This document shows, piece by piece, positions 16,298-24,796 of a stretch of 64,000 nt of DNA (its first letter is position 1; each line of letters starts with the position of its first letter). The stretch lies in assembly GCF_020531905.1 (NCBI RefSeq), contig NZ_JAJAWG010000006.1:62001-126000 (forward strand), in the 5' to 3' direction. Source of the DNA: Deefgea salmonis. Its GTDB lineage: Bacteria; Pseudomonadota; Gammaproteobacteria; Burkholderiales; Chitinibacteraceae. Made by a program: the position numbers and the translations under genes. The notes below the pieces were generated by a model. It saw only the letters and a program-made list of their open reading frames with translations. It was not told the origin of the DNA and made no database searches.

Positions 16298-17185
16298 ATG
16301 CAAACCGACCTAAGAGAAATGAAAACGTCAGGCTTAATGAAGATGCATGATCTTGACGAAAGCGACTTGGTGATGGTTCGTAAGTATGGCGCGATCATCA
16401 GCCCCAAACTCGAAGAATACGCCGTGCTTTTTTATGAATGGATTGCTGAGCTACCTGAATATCAGGTTTTATTTAGCAATCCTGAAGTGATGGGTCGTGC
16501 GCGTAGCGAGCAAATCAATTATTGGCGTAGCTTTTTTAATGCCCGTGTTGATGATAATTACGTGCAAGAAAGACGAAAAATTGGTGAAGTCCATGCCCGC
16601 GTTGGTCTGTCTTTACCCAGCTATTTTGCCGCAATGAATGTGTCATTTATTATTTTCACTAAAAAGCTCTACGATGGCGGCCTGTATAGCGAAGAGTACA
16701 GCTCGGCCATTAGTGCGCTCACCAAACTGATGCACTTTGATATCACCATTGTCGTTGAAACCTATTCACGCCTGATTAACGAGCGCATCAGCAAACAAAG
16801 TAAAGCGTTGATGGAAATGTCCACGCCAGTCACACAAATCTGGCAAGACATTTTAATGCTGCCCGTGGTTGGCATCATCGACTCGAAACGTGCCCAAGAC
16901 ATCATGATGACGATTTTGTCGCGTATCGGCGAAACGCGCGCCAAGGTTTTTATCATGGATATTTCTGGCGTCGCTGTCGTTGACTCGGCGGTGGCCAATC
17001 ATTTATTTAAAATCACCAAATCAACTGGCCTCATGGGCTGTATCAGCCTGATCTCAGGTATCTCGCCGGCCATCGCCCAAACCATTGTCAATCTGGGGAT
17101 TAATGTCGACGAGGTGAATTCAACCGCCACGCTACGTGATGCACTTGAGCAAGCTTTTAAAATCATTGGTCGTACGGTCACATAA
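16298..17185 (+). CDS. rsbR: Stressosome sensor RsbR with N-terminal globin-like domain and C-terminal STAS domain
   Basis: A 295-residue scaffold protein. Residues about 15-165 form a protoglobin-type sensor; KIGEVHARVGLSLPSY carries the His (residue 99) that binds haem in globin-coupled sensors. Residues about 180-290 are a STAS domain. The two phospho-acceptor positions of Bacillus RsbRA (Thr171, Thr205) are Ser196 (GIIDSKRA) and Ser230 (VVDSAVANH). ISPAIAQTIVNLGI is a hallmark of RsbR. The start is ATG 16298, preceded by AAAAGGAC. It heads the rsbRST group and should sense oxygen or another gas, as in Vibrio stressosomes; ligand binding is inferred. Confidence 0.9.
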   Translation: MQTDLREMKTSGLMKMHDLDESDLVMVRKYGAIISPKLEEYAVLFYEWIAELPEYQVLFSNPEVMGRARSEQINYWRSFFNARVDDNYVQERRKIGEVHARVGLSLPSYFAAMNVSFIIFTKKLYDGGLYSEEYSSAISALTKLMHFDITIVVETYSRLINERISKQSKALMEMSTPVTQIWQDILMLPVVGIIDSKRAQDIMMTILSRIGETRAKVFIMDISGVAVVDSAVANHLFKITKSTGLMGCISLISGISPAIAQTIVNLGINVDEVNSTATLRDALEQAFKIIGRTVT

Positions 17186-17553
17186 TGGATTTTGCCAATG
17201 AGGAGCGGCGCATCCCGGTCTCGATGGTGTCTGGCGCTGTTTACGCTTCAATCCAACTCGACCCCGATACCATGTTGTTGCAATGGCTACGTGAAGATCT
17301 ACTGAGTTTGACCATCAAGCACAGTGCCAAAGGCGTATTGCTCGATGTTTCAGGCATCACTATTTTAGATGGCGAGAGCTTTGTTCAGATCGTCAACACC
17401 ACACAAATGCTCAAACTGATTGGCGCCAAAACCATTGTTGTTGGTTTACGCCCCGGCATTATTGCCGGTTTATGTGCGCTCAATGTTGCACTCAATGCGA
17501 TACAAGGTGCCAATAGCGTAACGCAAGCACTGGAGTTATTAAATGGACGCTAA
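17185..17553 (+). CDS. rsbS: Stressosome scaffold RsbS (single STAS domain)
   Basis: A 122-residue STAS protein that should co-assemble with RsbR and hold RsbT. LDVSGITILDGESFVQIV and VGLRPGIIAGL align with RsbS. The phosphoserine position of Bacillus RsbS (Ser59, in an I-V-D-S motif) appears as Gly63, with the nearest Ser two residues later (Ser65). So the control phosphorylation may have shifted or been lost. Its ATG shares one base with the rsbR stop, and its end overlaps rsbT by 11 bases. Confidence 0.9.
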   Translation: MDFANEERRIPVSMVSGAVYASIQLDPDTMLLQWLREDLLSLTIKHSAKGVLLDVSGITILDGESFVQIVNTTQMLKLIGAKTIVVGLRPGIIAGLCALNVALNAIQGANSVTQALELLNGR

Positions 17554-17956
17554 TTTGGGCTCACCGAGCGAGCGCTTTGACATTAATAACGAGGATGATG
17601 TCCGAGGCGCTGTGATGCTCAGTTATTCGGAAATGATGTCACGTTTTAACGATGCCGGATTGGCAACGCAAATCGCCACCTGTATCTCTGAGCTGGCAAT
17701 GAACATTGTGAAATACGCGCAGTATGGCGAGCTTTATATTCATTACCAAAGTAATTACAGCATTGAAATCATCGCCGAAGATCGGGGACCGGGCATTGCC
17801 AATATTGAACAAGCCATGCAAGACCATTTCAGTAGCAAAGGTACTTTAGGCTTGGGGCTGCCGAGCGTTAAACGCATGGTCGATGAGTTTGAAATTCAAT
17901 CAAAAATGAATCACGGCACGCGAATTCGCGTTAAAAAATGGATTAATCAATATTAA
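17543..17956 (+). CDS. rsbT: Stressosome switch kinase RsbT
   Basis: A 137-residue GHKL-type serine/threonine kinase that phosphorylates the STAS proteins and on release activates a downstream partner. The N box is ELAMNIVKYA, the G1 box EDRGPGI and the G2 box GTLGLGLPSVKRM, all intact. GGAG lies just before the ATG. In Bacillus the partner is the phosphatase RsbU; no RsbU with an RsbT-binding domain is seen here, so the target is probably one of the next gene products. Confidence 0.92.
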   Translation: MDANLGSPSERFDINNEDDVRGAVMLSYSEMMSRFNDAGLATQIATCISELAMNIVKYAQYGELYIHYQSNYSIEIIAEDRGPGIANIEQAMQDHFSSKGTLGLGLPSVKRMVDEFEIQSKMNHGTRIRVKKWINQY

Positions 17957-18064
17957 ATAGCACGCCAAATAGAACACCGCAGACCACGACTTCGTTGCTC
18001 GTCAATGCGGACAAATCAACGCACTCAAATCACGCGTCATTTTTATTTATCGACTAAAGTTCGC

Positions 18065-18078
18065 GCTGCAATTGCAGC
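18065..18078. promoter_or_regulatory. Perfect 14-base palindrome before rsbX
   Basis: GCTGCAATTGCAGC lies 15 bases before the rsbX start, in the 136-base gap after rsbT. It could be a regulator site or a small RNA hairpin affecting rsbX translation. Chance occurrence is possible. Confidence 0.3.
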
Positions 18079-18092
18079 ATGCAGGTATCGCA

Positions 18093-18692
18093 ATGGAAAT
18101 GACACAGCCAACAACACGCCCTTATCAGCACGCCCATATTGGCAGACCCTGCTTTGGTGAAACCGTCACCGGTGACGGCTATGTGGTGATTGACCTTGAG
18201 GACAGCCTACTCATCGGCATTATCGACGTCCTTGGCCATGGCGAAGAGGCGCATGAATTGGCTCGTTTTTGTGAGTCATGGTTAAAAACCCATGCCAGCA
18301 GCGACATTTTGGGTTTGATGCATGAGTTACACCTTCAACTCAAAGGTAGTCGCGGAACAGCAATGACGCTGGCCCACTTAAAACCACCGTTGCTGCGCAC
18401 CGTGGGGATTGGCAACACCATTTTGTACCGAATGAAAGATCAACCCAAGGGTGTTGCGGCGCAATCGGGAATTTTAGGGCAAATTATGCCAACCCTGCGT
18501 ATTGTTGAAACACCGTTGATTGCGGGTGATCTTATTTTTTTAGTCACCGATGGCATTAGTGAACACCTCGACAATCTGCGTTTGATGTCTTGGTTTTCGC
18601 TCCCCCTCAATCGATTTTGTGTGGAGATTTTACGCGAGTATGGCAAAGAGCATGATGATGCGACCTGCCTCGCGGTGAGGTATCTGCCATGA
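18093..18692 (+). CDS. rsbX: Stressosome phosphatase RsbX (PP2C/SpoIIE type)
   Basis: A 199-residue single-domain PP2C-type phosphatase, expected to remove phosphate from RsbR/RsbS and reset the stressosome. Metal-binding motifs are GDGYVVID, DVLGHGEEA, DLIFLVTDGISEHL and HDDATCLAV. I choose ATG 18093, with GCAGG upstream; the frame is also open from a TTG at 18072 inside the palindrome. The stop overlaps the next start (ATGA), so it is translationally coupled to the hybrid kinase. Confidence 0.88.
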   Translation: MEMTQPTTRPYQHAHIGRPCFGETVTGDGYVVIDLEDSLLIGIIDVLGHGEEAHELARFCESWLKTHASSDILGLMHELHLQLKGSRGTAMTLAHLKPPLLRTVGIGNTILYRMKDQPKGVAAQSGILGQIMPTLRIVETPLIAGDLIFLVTDGISEHLDNLRLMSWFSLPLNRFCVEILREYGKEHDDATCLAVRYLP

Positions 18693-21600
18693 AAATATCC
18701 CCCTTAGGGCAAATCGAGATCAATACTGAAGCCAGTTTATTGACTGCGCGAACTAAATTTCGACGCATGTTACAAATCATCGAATTGCCAACCCACCTCA
18801 TTGATTTTTATGCTATTGGCTTTTCGCTCCTGATTCGCTCCGCAGTCAATGAAAAAAATAGCATTTTAACGCTAGACTACGACCTGCAATCCATCTATTT
18901 ATCCACATCCGCACTGACCTGTGCGCCACAGGAAATCGAAACATTTTTTAAAAAAAACAGTCGTAACGCGCAGCAACAATGGTCTTACTCATTTGCGCTA
19001 GCAGGACAAAATATCTCGCCGGCGATATTGCAAACCCTTCAAGAAATCATTACACAACCAAGCCGAGAAGCGCTTTTTGCCGAGCTTTCTAGCCGAAACA
19101 TACAATTAGCCGAGCAACAAAATGGTTTAGAACAAGAAATAGAACGCCGCACCATGGCGCTCACCGACAGCGAAGCACGTTCTCGCGCGGTGCTTGAAGG
19201 CGCGCCCGTTGCAGTGGCACTACTCAATAATCAAGGCATGATTACCGATTGGAATCGTGCCGCTGAACTCACATTTGGTTTTTTACGACAATTTGCCATC
19301 GGCAAACGGATTGTCGATTTAATTTCACTACCTGAAAAATCACTACTTTACGAAATATTAAATCAACATTTGAATGAACATTCAAAAAACAAAGTCGGTA
19401 ATTTATTCTGGGATCTAGAAGCAAAAAATAAAAGCGGCAGTACATTATCCATAGAAGTTGGCATCACGATTTACCAACAAAATGATGAATGGGTTGCCAC
19501 TTTATTTGCGCGAGATATTAGTCAACGTAAAAAAAATGAAGTTGAATTGCAAATCGCCAAAGACAAAGCAGAAGATGCTGCGAGCGTCAAATCGATGTTT
19601 TTGGCCAATATGAGTCATGAAATTCGCACACCCATGAATGCCATTATCGGCATGAGTCATTTGGCTTTAAAAACCGATTTAAACCCAAAACAACATGATT
19701 ATGTCGCCAAAATCCACAATGCCGGCACGTCATTACTGGGTATTATTAATGACATTCTCGATTTTTCAAAAATAGAAGCCGGTAAGCTCCATATCGAGCA
19801 GATCAAATTTGAGCTCGATCAAGTGCTGGTGAATGTCAGTACGATCACCAGCCAAAAAGCCTATGAAAAAGGCCTAGAATTTATTATTCATCCTTTAACC
19901 GGTATTCCAGCCCATTTAATTGGTGATCCATTACGGCTTGGGCAAATTTTAACCAACCTAATTAACAATGCAATTAAATTTACCGATCGCGGTGAAGTTG
20001 ATATTCGCATTAACTTGATTGAACAACTCGACAATCGCGTCAAGCTCGAATTTAAAGTCAGCGATAGTGGCATTGGCATGACCGCAGAACAACAAGAGCG
20101 CTTGTTTTCGCCATTTACACAAGCCGACAGCACCACCACGCGCAAATATGGTGGCACCGGTTTGGGCTTAACCATCAGCAAACGCTTGGTTGAAATTATG
20201 TCTGGCCAAATGGCATTCACTAGCCAGCCCGGCATGGGCAGTTGCTTTTATTTTACGGCTTGGTTTGGCCATGATGACATTGAAAATGTACCGCGAGTTT
20301 TCCCGAGTAAAGTGAATAATTTACGCATTTTAGTGGTTGATGATACCGATAGCGCCCGCCAGCTATTGCATGAAATTTTATCGACCATGCCGGTGCAAAT
20401 TGAAATTTGTGACTCGGGCGCGGCCGCCGTCGAAATGGCGCTAGGTGCTTTGCAGCATAAAAATCCGTTTAATTTGATTTTAATGGATTGGCAAATGCCG
20501 GGCATGGATGGCATTACTGCGGCCAGAGAAATCCGCCAACACATCCCCGGACAAGATCAACCTCGGATTGTTCTAGTCACTGCTTTTGAGCGTGAAGAAG
20601 TCCATCAAACCGTTCGTGATGATTTGCTCGATGCGGTGATTGTCAAGCCGGTAACCGCATCGAGTTTAGTCGATTGCATGGTCGAGCTTTTTGCCCCGGA
20701 GCAAAAATCAAATAGCAGCGATCAAATCAGCAATGATCAAGAAAATCATTTATTGCTCAACGGCATTCGCGTTTTACTCACAGAGGACAATTTAATTAAT
20801 CAACAAATTGCCTATGAATTAATGAGTTCTGTCGGCATTGAGGTCACGATTGCTAATCATGGACAAGAAGCCATTCAGATTTTAGAGCAGCACCCCAATC
20901 AATATTTCTCAGTCATTTTAATGGACATGCAAATGCCTGTTATGGATGGCTATGAAGCCAGCCGACATATCCGAGCCGACGCCCGCTACGATCACATTCC
21001 CTTATTAGCCATGACCGCGCATGCCATGGTCGAGGAGCGAGAACGCTGCCTATCACTCGGAATGAATGATCATATTTCCAAACCCATTGACCCTGCGGTT
21101 CTTTTTGAGCGCTTACAGCATTGGAGAACTCAAAAGTTGTCATCTACGTCGCCAATTGAGCCCCAATCCCCCCCCCATTGGGCCACAACCCAATCGATTG
21201 ACACCCCGCTTGAGTCGGCCATGCCGACCCACTCAATGGTGCCCCCTTCACTACCGGATAATCCAGCCGCGGAAATGAGTAGCACATTAAGTGCAATTGC
21301 CAAATTACCCGGGATGGACTTAATCGGCGGGCTAAGCCGTTTAATGAATAACAAACCTTTATATTTACAATTACTCCGCCAATTTTGCCAAAGTGAGCTC
21401 GATTGCATTCCCCGTATCAACGCGGCGATTGCAAATAATGACCAAGCAACCGCTTCTCGTTATGCTCACACGATTAAAGGTGTCGCGGCCAATTTAGGTG
21501 CAACTCAATTGGCTGAAGATGCCGGCGTGATTGAGCAGTTTTTACGCGCAGAAAACAACCAAAATAATTTAACACCTTGGTTCATTAAAATTGAATCGGC

Positions 21601-21898
21601 ATTACAAGCGATATCTAATGTGCTCTCCAATTTTAATAGCCCATCAAACGAGGCGAATACCACTAAAAACAACGCACGTTCAGCAAGCCCAGAAGAACAT
21701 ATCTTAATTGATGAATTATTATCTCTATTAAAACAAATGGATGGTGAAGCGCTGGATTTCTTTGAACAGCATCGAACTACTTTTTCATCTATTTTTAGCC
21801 ATGATGACCTTAATAACCTCAAGTCAACCATTGACTGCTGTGATTTTTCGGCGGCGCATATCAAATTAAACCTTTTACTCGCCAGCAACTCACATTGA
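18689..21898 (+). CDS. Hybrid histidine kinase: degenerate RsbT-like domain, PAS, HisKA, HATPase, two receivers, Hpt
   Basis: A 1069-residue multi-step phosphorelay kinase without membrane helices. Residues 1-130 resemble the RsbT-type GHKL fold (EINTEASLLTARTKFRRML) but lack the ELxxN box. A coiled coil and PAS domain (about 160-285) follow. The H box is MSHEIRTPMNAIIGMSHL (His about 310), the N box LINNAIKFT, and the G boxes DSGIGM and GGTGLGL. The receiver Asps are near 600 (LMDWQMPG) and 746 (LMDMQMPV), and the Hpt His near 927 (AHTIKGVAANLGA). Its coupling to rsbX and the HD-GYP gene behind it suggest that it carries the stressosome signal to c-di-GMP. Confidence 0.92.
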   Translation: MKISPLGQIEINTEASLLTARTKFRRMLQIIELPTHLIDFYAIGFSLLIRSAVNEKNSILTLDYDLQSIYLSTSALTCAPQEIETFFKKNSRNAQQQWSYSFALAGQNISPAILQTLQEIITQPSREALFAELSSRNIQLAEQQNGLEQEIERRTMALTDSEARSRAVLEGAPVAVALLNNQGMITDWNRAAELTFGFLRQFAIGKRIVDLISLPEKSLLYEILNQHLNEHSKNKVGNLFWDLEAKNKSGSTLSIEVGITIYQQNDEWVATLFARDISQRKKNEVELQIAKDKAEDAASVKSMFLANMSHEIRTPMNAIIGMSHLALKTDLNPKQHDYVAKIHNAGTSLLGIINDILDFSKIEAGKLHIEQIKFELDQVLVNVSTITSQKAYEKGLEFIIHPLTGIPAHLIGDPLRLGQILTNLINNAIKFTDRGEVDIRINLIEQLDNRVKLEFKVSDSGIGMTAEQQERLFSPFTQADSTTTRKYGGTGLGLTISKRLVEIMSGQMAFTSQPGMGSCFYFTAWFGHDDIENVPRVFPSKVNNLRILVVDDTDSARQLLHEILSTMPVQIEICDSGAAAVEMALGALQHKNPFNLILMDWQMPGMDGITAAREIRQHIPGQDQPRIVLVTAFEREEVHQTVRDDLLDAVIVKPVTASSLVDCMVELFAPEQKSNSSDQISNDQENHLLLNGIRVLLTEDNLINQQIAYELMSSVGIEVTIANHGQEAIQILEQHPNQYFSVILMDMQMPVMDGYEASRHIRADARYDHIPLLAMTAHAMVEERERCLSLGMNDHISKPIDPAVLFERLQHWRTQKLSSTSPIEPQSPPHWATTQSIDTPLESAMPTHSMVPPSLPDNPAAEMSSTLSAIAKLPGMDLIGGLSRLMNNKPLYLQLLRQFCQSELDCIPRINAAIANNDQATASRYAHTIKGVAANLGATQLAEDAGVIEQFLRAENNQNNLTPWFIKIESALQAISNVLSNFNSPSNEANTTKNNARSASPEEHILIDELLSLLKQMDGEALDFFEQHRTTFSSIFSHDDLNNLKSTIDCCDFSAAHIKLNLLLASNSH

Positions 21899-22066
21899 AT
21901 ATCAATTAAATACCAACAAACAGGCTTATGGAAAATAAATAAATCAATCAATAGGCAACAATGGCAAGACGCGAAAATGCAGGGTTTGCTTAACTAAATA
22001 TAAGCACAAGGATGGTATAGCGTTTATTTTCTAGCTTCGATTTTATATTTTTGGATATTAAATTCA

Positions 22067-23167
22067 ATGAATACAAACCCGTTACCGACTTTATTAATTG
22101 TTGATGATAGCCCAGAAAATAGGATGCTATTAATGCATTTACTAAAGGATAGCTATCGACTTAAAGTCGCGGTCAATGGTGAACAAGCGCTCGAAGTTGT
22201 ACAGCTTGAATTGCCCGATTTGATTTTACTCGACATTATCATGCCGGGTATTGATGGTTACGAAGTATGCCGAAGATTAAAAGCTGAGCCCAGCACCAGC
22301 AAAATACCGGTTATTTTTCTGACCGCAATGACCGATGTGGCTGATGAGCAGCTCGGGTTTGAAGTGGGGGCCGTTGATTTTATTTTAAAACCCGTTAGCC
22401 CGCCTATTTTATTAGCGCGGGTTCGCAACCATTTATTGCTGTTTCAATTACTCAATAATCTTAAAAATCAAAATGAAATTTTAGATGCAAAAGTGAAAGC
22501 AAGAACCGAAGAATTAGAGCATACCCAAGATGCGATTATTTTAGCGATGGCTTCATTGGCAGAAACTCGCGACAACGATACTGGTAATCATATTCGCCGT
22601 ACGCAGTATTATGTAGGGCGACTGGCCACTCAATTAATGCACCACCCTGATTTTTGCCAACAACTCAATCTGGCCAATATTGCCTTACTTGAAAAATCGG
22701 CAGCCCTGCATGACATCGGCAAAGTGGGGATTCCGGATGCAATTTTGCTTAAACCTGGCAAACTCGACATCGCCGAATTTGAAATCATGAAAGAGCACTG
22801 CCGTTTAGGACGCGATGCGATTCTTGCCGCGGAAACCGTGATGGGCAAAGAAAGCGCTTTTTTATGTTATGCCAAAGAAATTGCTTACTCACACCAAGAA
22901 AAATGGGATGGTAGTGGTTACCCATTGCAATTAAAAGGCGATCAAATTCCGCTCTCTGCTCGCTTAATGGCACTGGCTGATGTTTATGATGCCTTGCGCG
23001 CAAGACGGGCCTACAAGCCGCCAATGAGTCATGAAGTCGCAGTCAAAATCATACTAGAGGGCAAAAGTACACATTTTGACCCACGCGTGATCGAGGCATT
23101 TATGGTGATACAGCATGAATTTGAAGAGATCGCTGAAACGCTTAAAGATGCTTTACCCGATGAGTAA
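22067..23167 (+). CDS. Response regulator with HD-GYP c-di-GMP phosphodiesterase domain
   Basis: The receiver domain (about 1-125) has the phospho-Asp in LILLDIIMPG and Lys in VDFILKPVSPP. The HD-GYP domain follows with HDIGKVGIPD, SHQEKWDGSGYP and ADVYDALRARR, all intact, so it should hydrolyse c-di-GMP. The 366-residue size is normal for RpfG-like proteins. It follows the hybrid kinase after 168 bases without another gene and is its most likely phosphate acceptor, via the Hpt domain. Confidence 0.93.
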   Translation: MNTNPLPTLLIVDDSPENRMLLMHLLKDSYRLKVAVNGEQALEVVQLELPDLILLDIIMPGIDGYEVCRRLKAEPSTSKIPVIFLTAMTDVADEQLGFEVGAVDFILKPVSPPILLARVRNHLLLFQLLNNLKNQNEILDAKVKARTEELEHTQDAIILAMASLAETRDNDTGNHIRRTQYYVGRLATQLMHHPDFCQQLNLANIALLEKSAALHDIGKVGIPDAILLKPGKLDIAEFEIMKEHCRLGRDAILAAETVMGKESAFLCYAKEIAYSHQEKWDGSGYPLQLKGDQIPLSARLMALADVYDALRARRAYKPPMSHEVAVKIILEGKSTHFDPRVIEAFMVIQHEFEEIAETLKDALPDE

Positions 23168-23276
23168 ACTGAAAACAGCTCGGTCCAAAGAGAACGTCAA
23201 CGCAGCACGATGAAGGCCTTGTCACGGTTTTTTCTCGCTTGGCGAGGTCTTAAAGCCAGACACTTATAAAGCAACA

Positions 23277-23327
23277 GGGGTATTTAGCTACAGACCTTAT
23301 TAATTAATATCTGCAGTTAAATACCCC
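23277..23327. repeat. Interspersed GGGTAT/ATACCC quasi-palindrome, copy 4
   Basis: GGGGTATTTA at the left is matched by TAAATACCCC at the right, with an inner AGACC/TCTGCA pair and a TTAATTAA centre. It is one of the most symmetric copies. T-rich sequence follows on the plus strand, so it may end transcription of the HD-GYP gene. It occupies the convergent gap before fba. Confidence 0.75.
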
Positions 23328-23336
23328 TTGTTTTTG

Positions 23337-24371
23337 CTATGCCTTAACTAACATTTTTTCTAATGCTTTGGGTTTGATTTTATCCGCTTGGCCTGCCGCA
23401 CCAAAATCGATATAGCGCGCCCGACACACTGCCGCCATTGCGGCAATGGCGGGCTTTAAATACTGCCGCGGATCAAAATCAGCAGGATTCTCAATCAAAT
23501 GTCGGCGTATGGCACCGGTCATTGCCAAGCGTAAATCGGTATCGATATTGATTTTGCGTACGCCCCAACGAATCGCCCGCTGTATTTCCTCAACAGGCAC
23601 ACCCCAGGTCGGCTTGAGCTCACCGCCAAAATCTCGAACTTGTTGCAATAAATCCTGTGGCACGCTGGAAGAGCCGTGCATCACCAAATGCGTATTCGGA
23701 ATGACATCGTGAATTTCTTTAATCCGATCAATATCCAATACCGATCCAGTCGGTGGCGATGAAAATTTATACGCCCCATGACTGGTGCCAATGGCAATCG
23801 CCAATGCATCAACCCCTGTTGCCAAGACAAATTCTTTGGCCTGCCAAGGGTCGGTTAACATTTCAGCATGCGTTAAGGCGCGATTGGCCCCTACACCATC
23901 CTCTTCTTCCCCCATGCCGGTATCCAAACGCCCTAAGCACCCAAGCTCGCCCTCAACTGACACACCAAAGCTATGCGCCATTTTCACCACTTCGCGAGTC
24001 ACTTCAAGATTGTATTCATAACTGGCGGGAGTTTTACCATCGCTCATTAATGAACCATCCATCATTACACTCGAGAAGCCATTGCTAATCGCGCTCATAC
24101 AAACTGCAGGGCTAGTGCCATGATCTTGATGCATCACAATTGGTAAATGCGGATAACTGGCCACCGCGCCTTGAATCATTTGCCGCAAAAATAACTCACC
24201 CGCATATTTGCGAGCCCCCGCACTGGCTTGCAAAATAACGGGGCTGCGCGTGGCATCAGCCGCTTGCAAAATAGCTTGGACTTGCTCCAAATTATTCACA
24301 TTAAAAGCCGGCACGCCATAACCATGTTCGGCGGCATGATCCAAAATTTGATTCAGAGAAACGAGGGGCAT
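23337..24371 (-). CDS. fba: Fructose-bisphosphate aldolase, class II
   Basis: Zinc aldolase interconverting fructose-1,6-bisphosphate with glyceraldehyde-3-phosphate and dihydroxyacetone phosphate. MVMHQDHGT-type zinc ligation is visible as PIVMHQDHG, and [18 protein letters not shown] and VMHGSSSVP are family motifs. I choose the ATG at 24371 ([18 protein letters not shown]) because AAGGAAAAA precedes it and the family begins there; the frame is open 17 codons further. The length is 344 residues. It is monocistronic. Confidence 0.95.
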   Translation of the reverse strand: MPLVSLNQILDHAAEHGYGVPAFNVNNLEQVQAILQAADATRSPVILQASAGARKYAGELFLRQMIQGAVASYPHLPIVMHQDHGTSPAVCMSAISNGFSSVMMDGSLMSDGKTPASYEYNLEVTREVVKMAHSFGVSVEGELGCLGRLDTGMGEEEDGVGANRALTHAEMLTDPWQAKEFVLATGVDALAIAIGTSHGAYKFSSPPTGSVLDIDRIKEIHDVIPNTHLVMHGSSSVPQDLLQQVRDFGGELKPTWGVPVEEIQRAIRWGVRKINIDTDLRLAMTGAIRRHLIENPADFDPRQYLKPAIAAMAAVCRARYIDFGAAGQADKIKPKALEKMLVKA

Positions 24372-24796
24372 AGTTTTTTCCTTGTTGCGTTGCACCAGCG
24401 CACTGTAGGTGCTAATAAACATGCTGCCAAATCAGGAAATTCATCATTCGGGAAAGCACTAAAACCACTACAGCGGCGAATGACACGTCGTTTGAAAGAC
24501 AGAAGTCGTCGATCTGCCTTACATTACGAGCTCCTTTAGCATCGGCGGACACCCACGACTGGCACGACGCAGCGCAAGGCTGAGCCAATCTAATACCACT
24601 TCAAGCCTAAATTACTGATTTACGCAGCAATACCGCAAGTAAAATCAGTATTGCTGGCTATGGTAGCTGCATTCTTTCGCAAAAAGTTGCATACTCTGAA
24701 CGCCAGATTTCAATACAAAACGGCCGCAACCTCTTGCTCTGTCACGCCACTAAGACTAAAGCAATACAAAATAAAAACACCCTACTTTTAAAACTT
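24372..24796. other. Divergent intergenic region between fba and the MFS gene
   Basis: No gene recognised. It must hold the promoters of both divergent genes. Positions 24613-24650 form a hairpin: TACTGATTTAC against GTAAAATCAGTA with a 15-base loop. I cannot assign its role. Confidence 0.4.
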
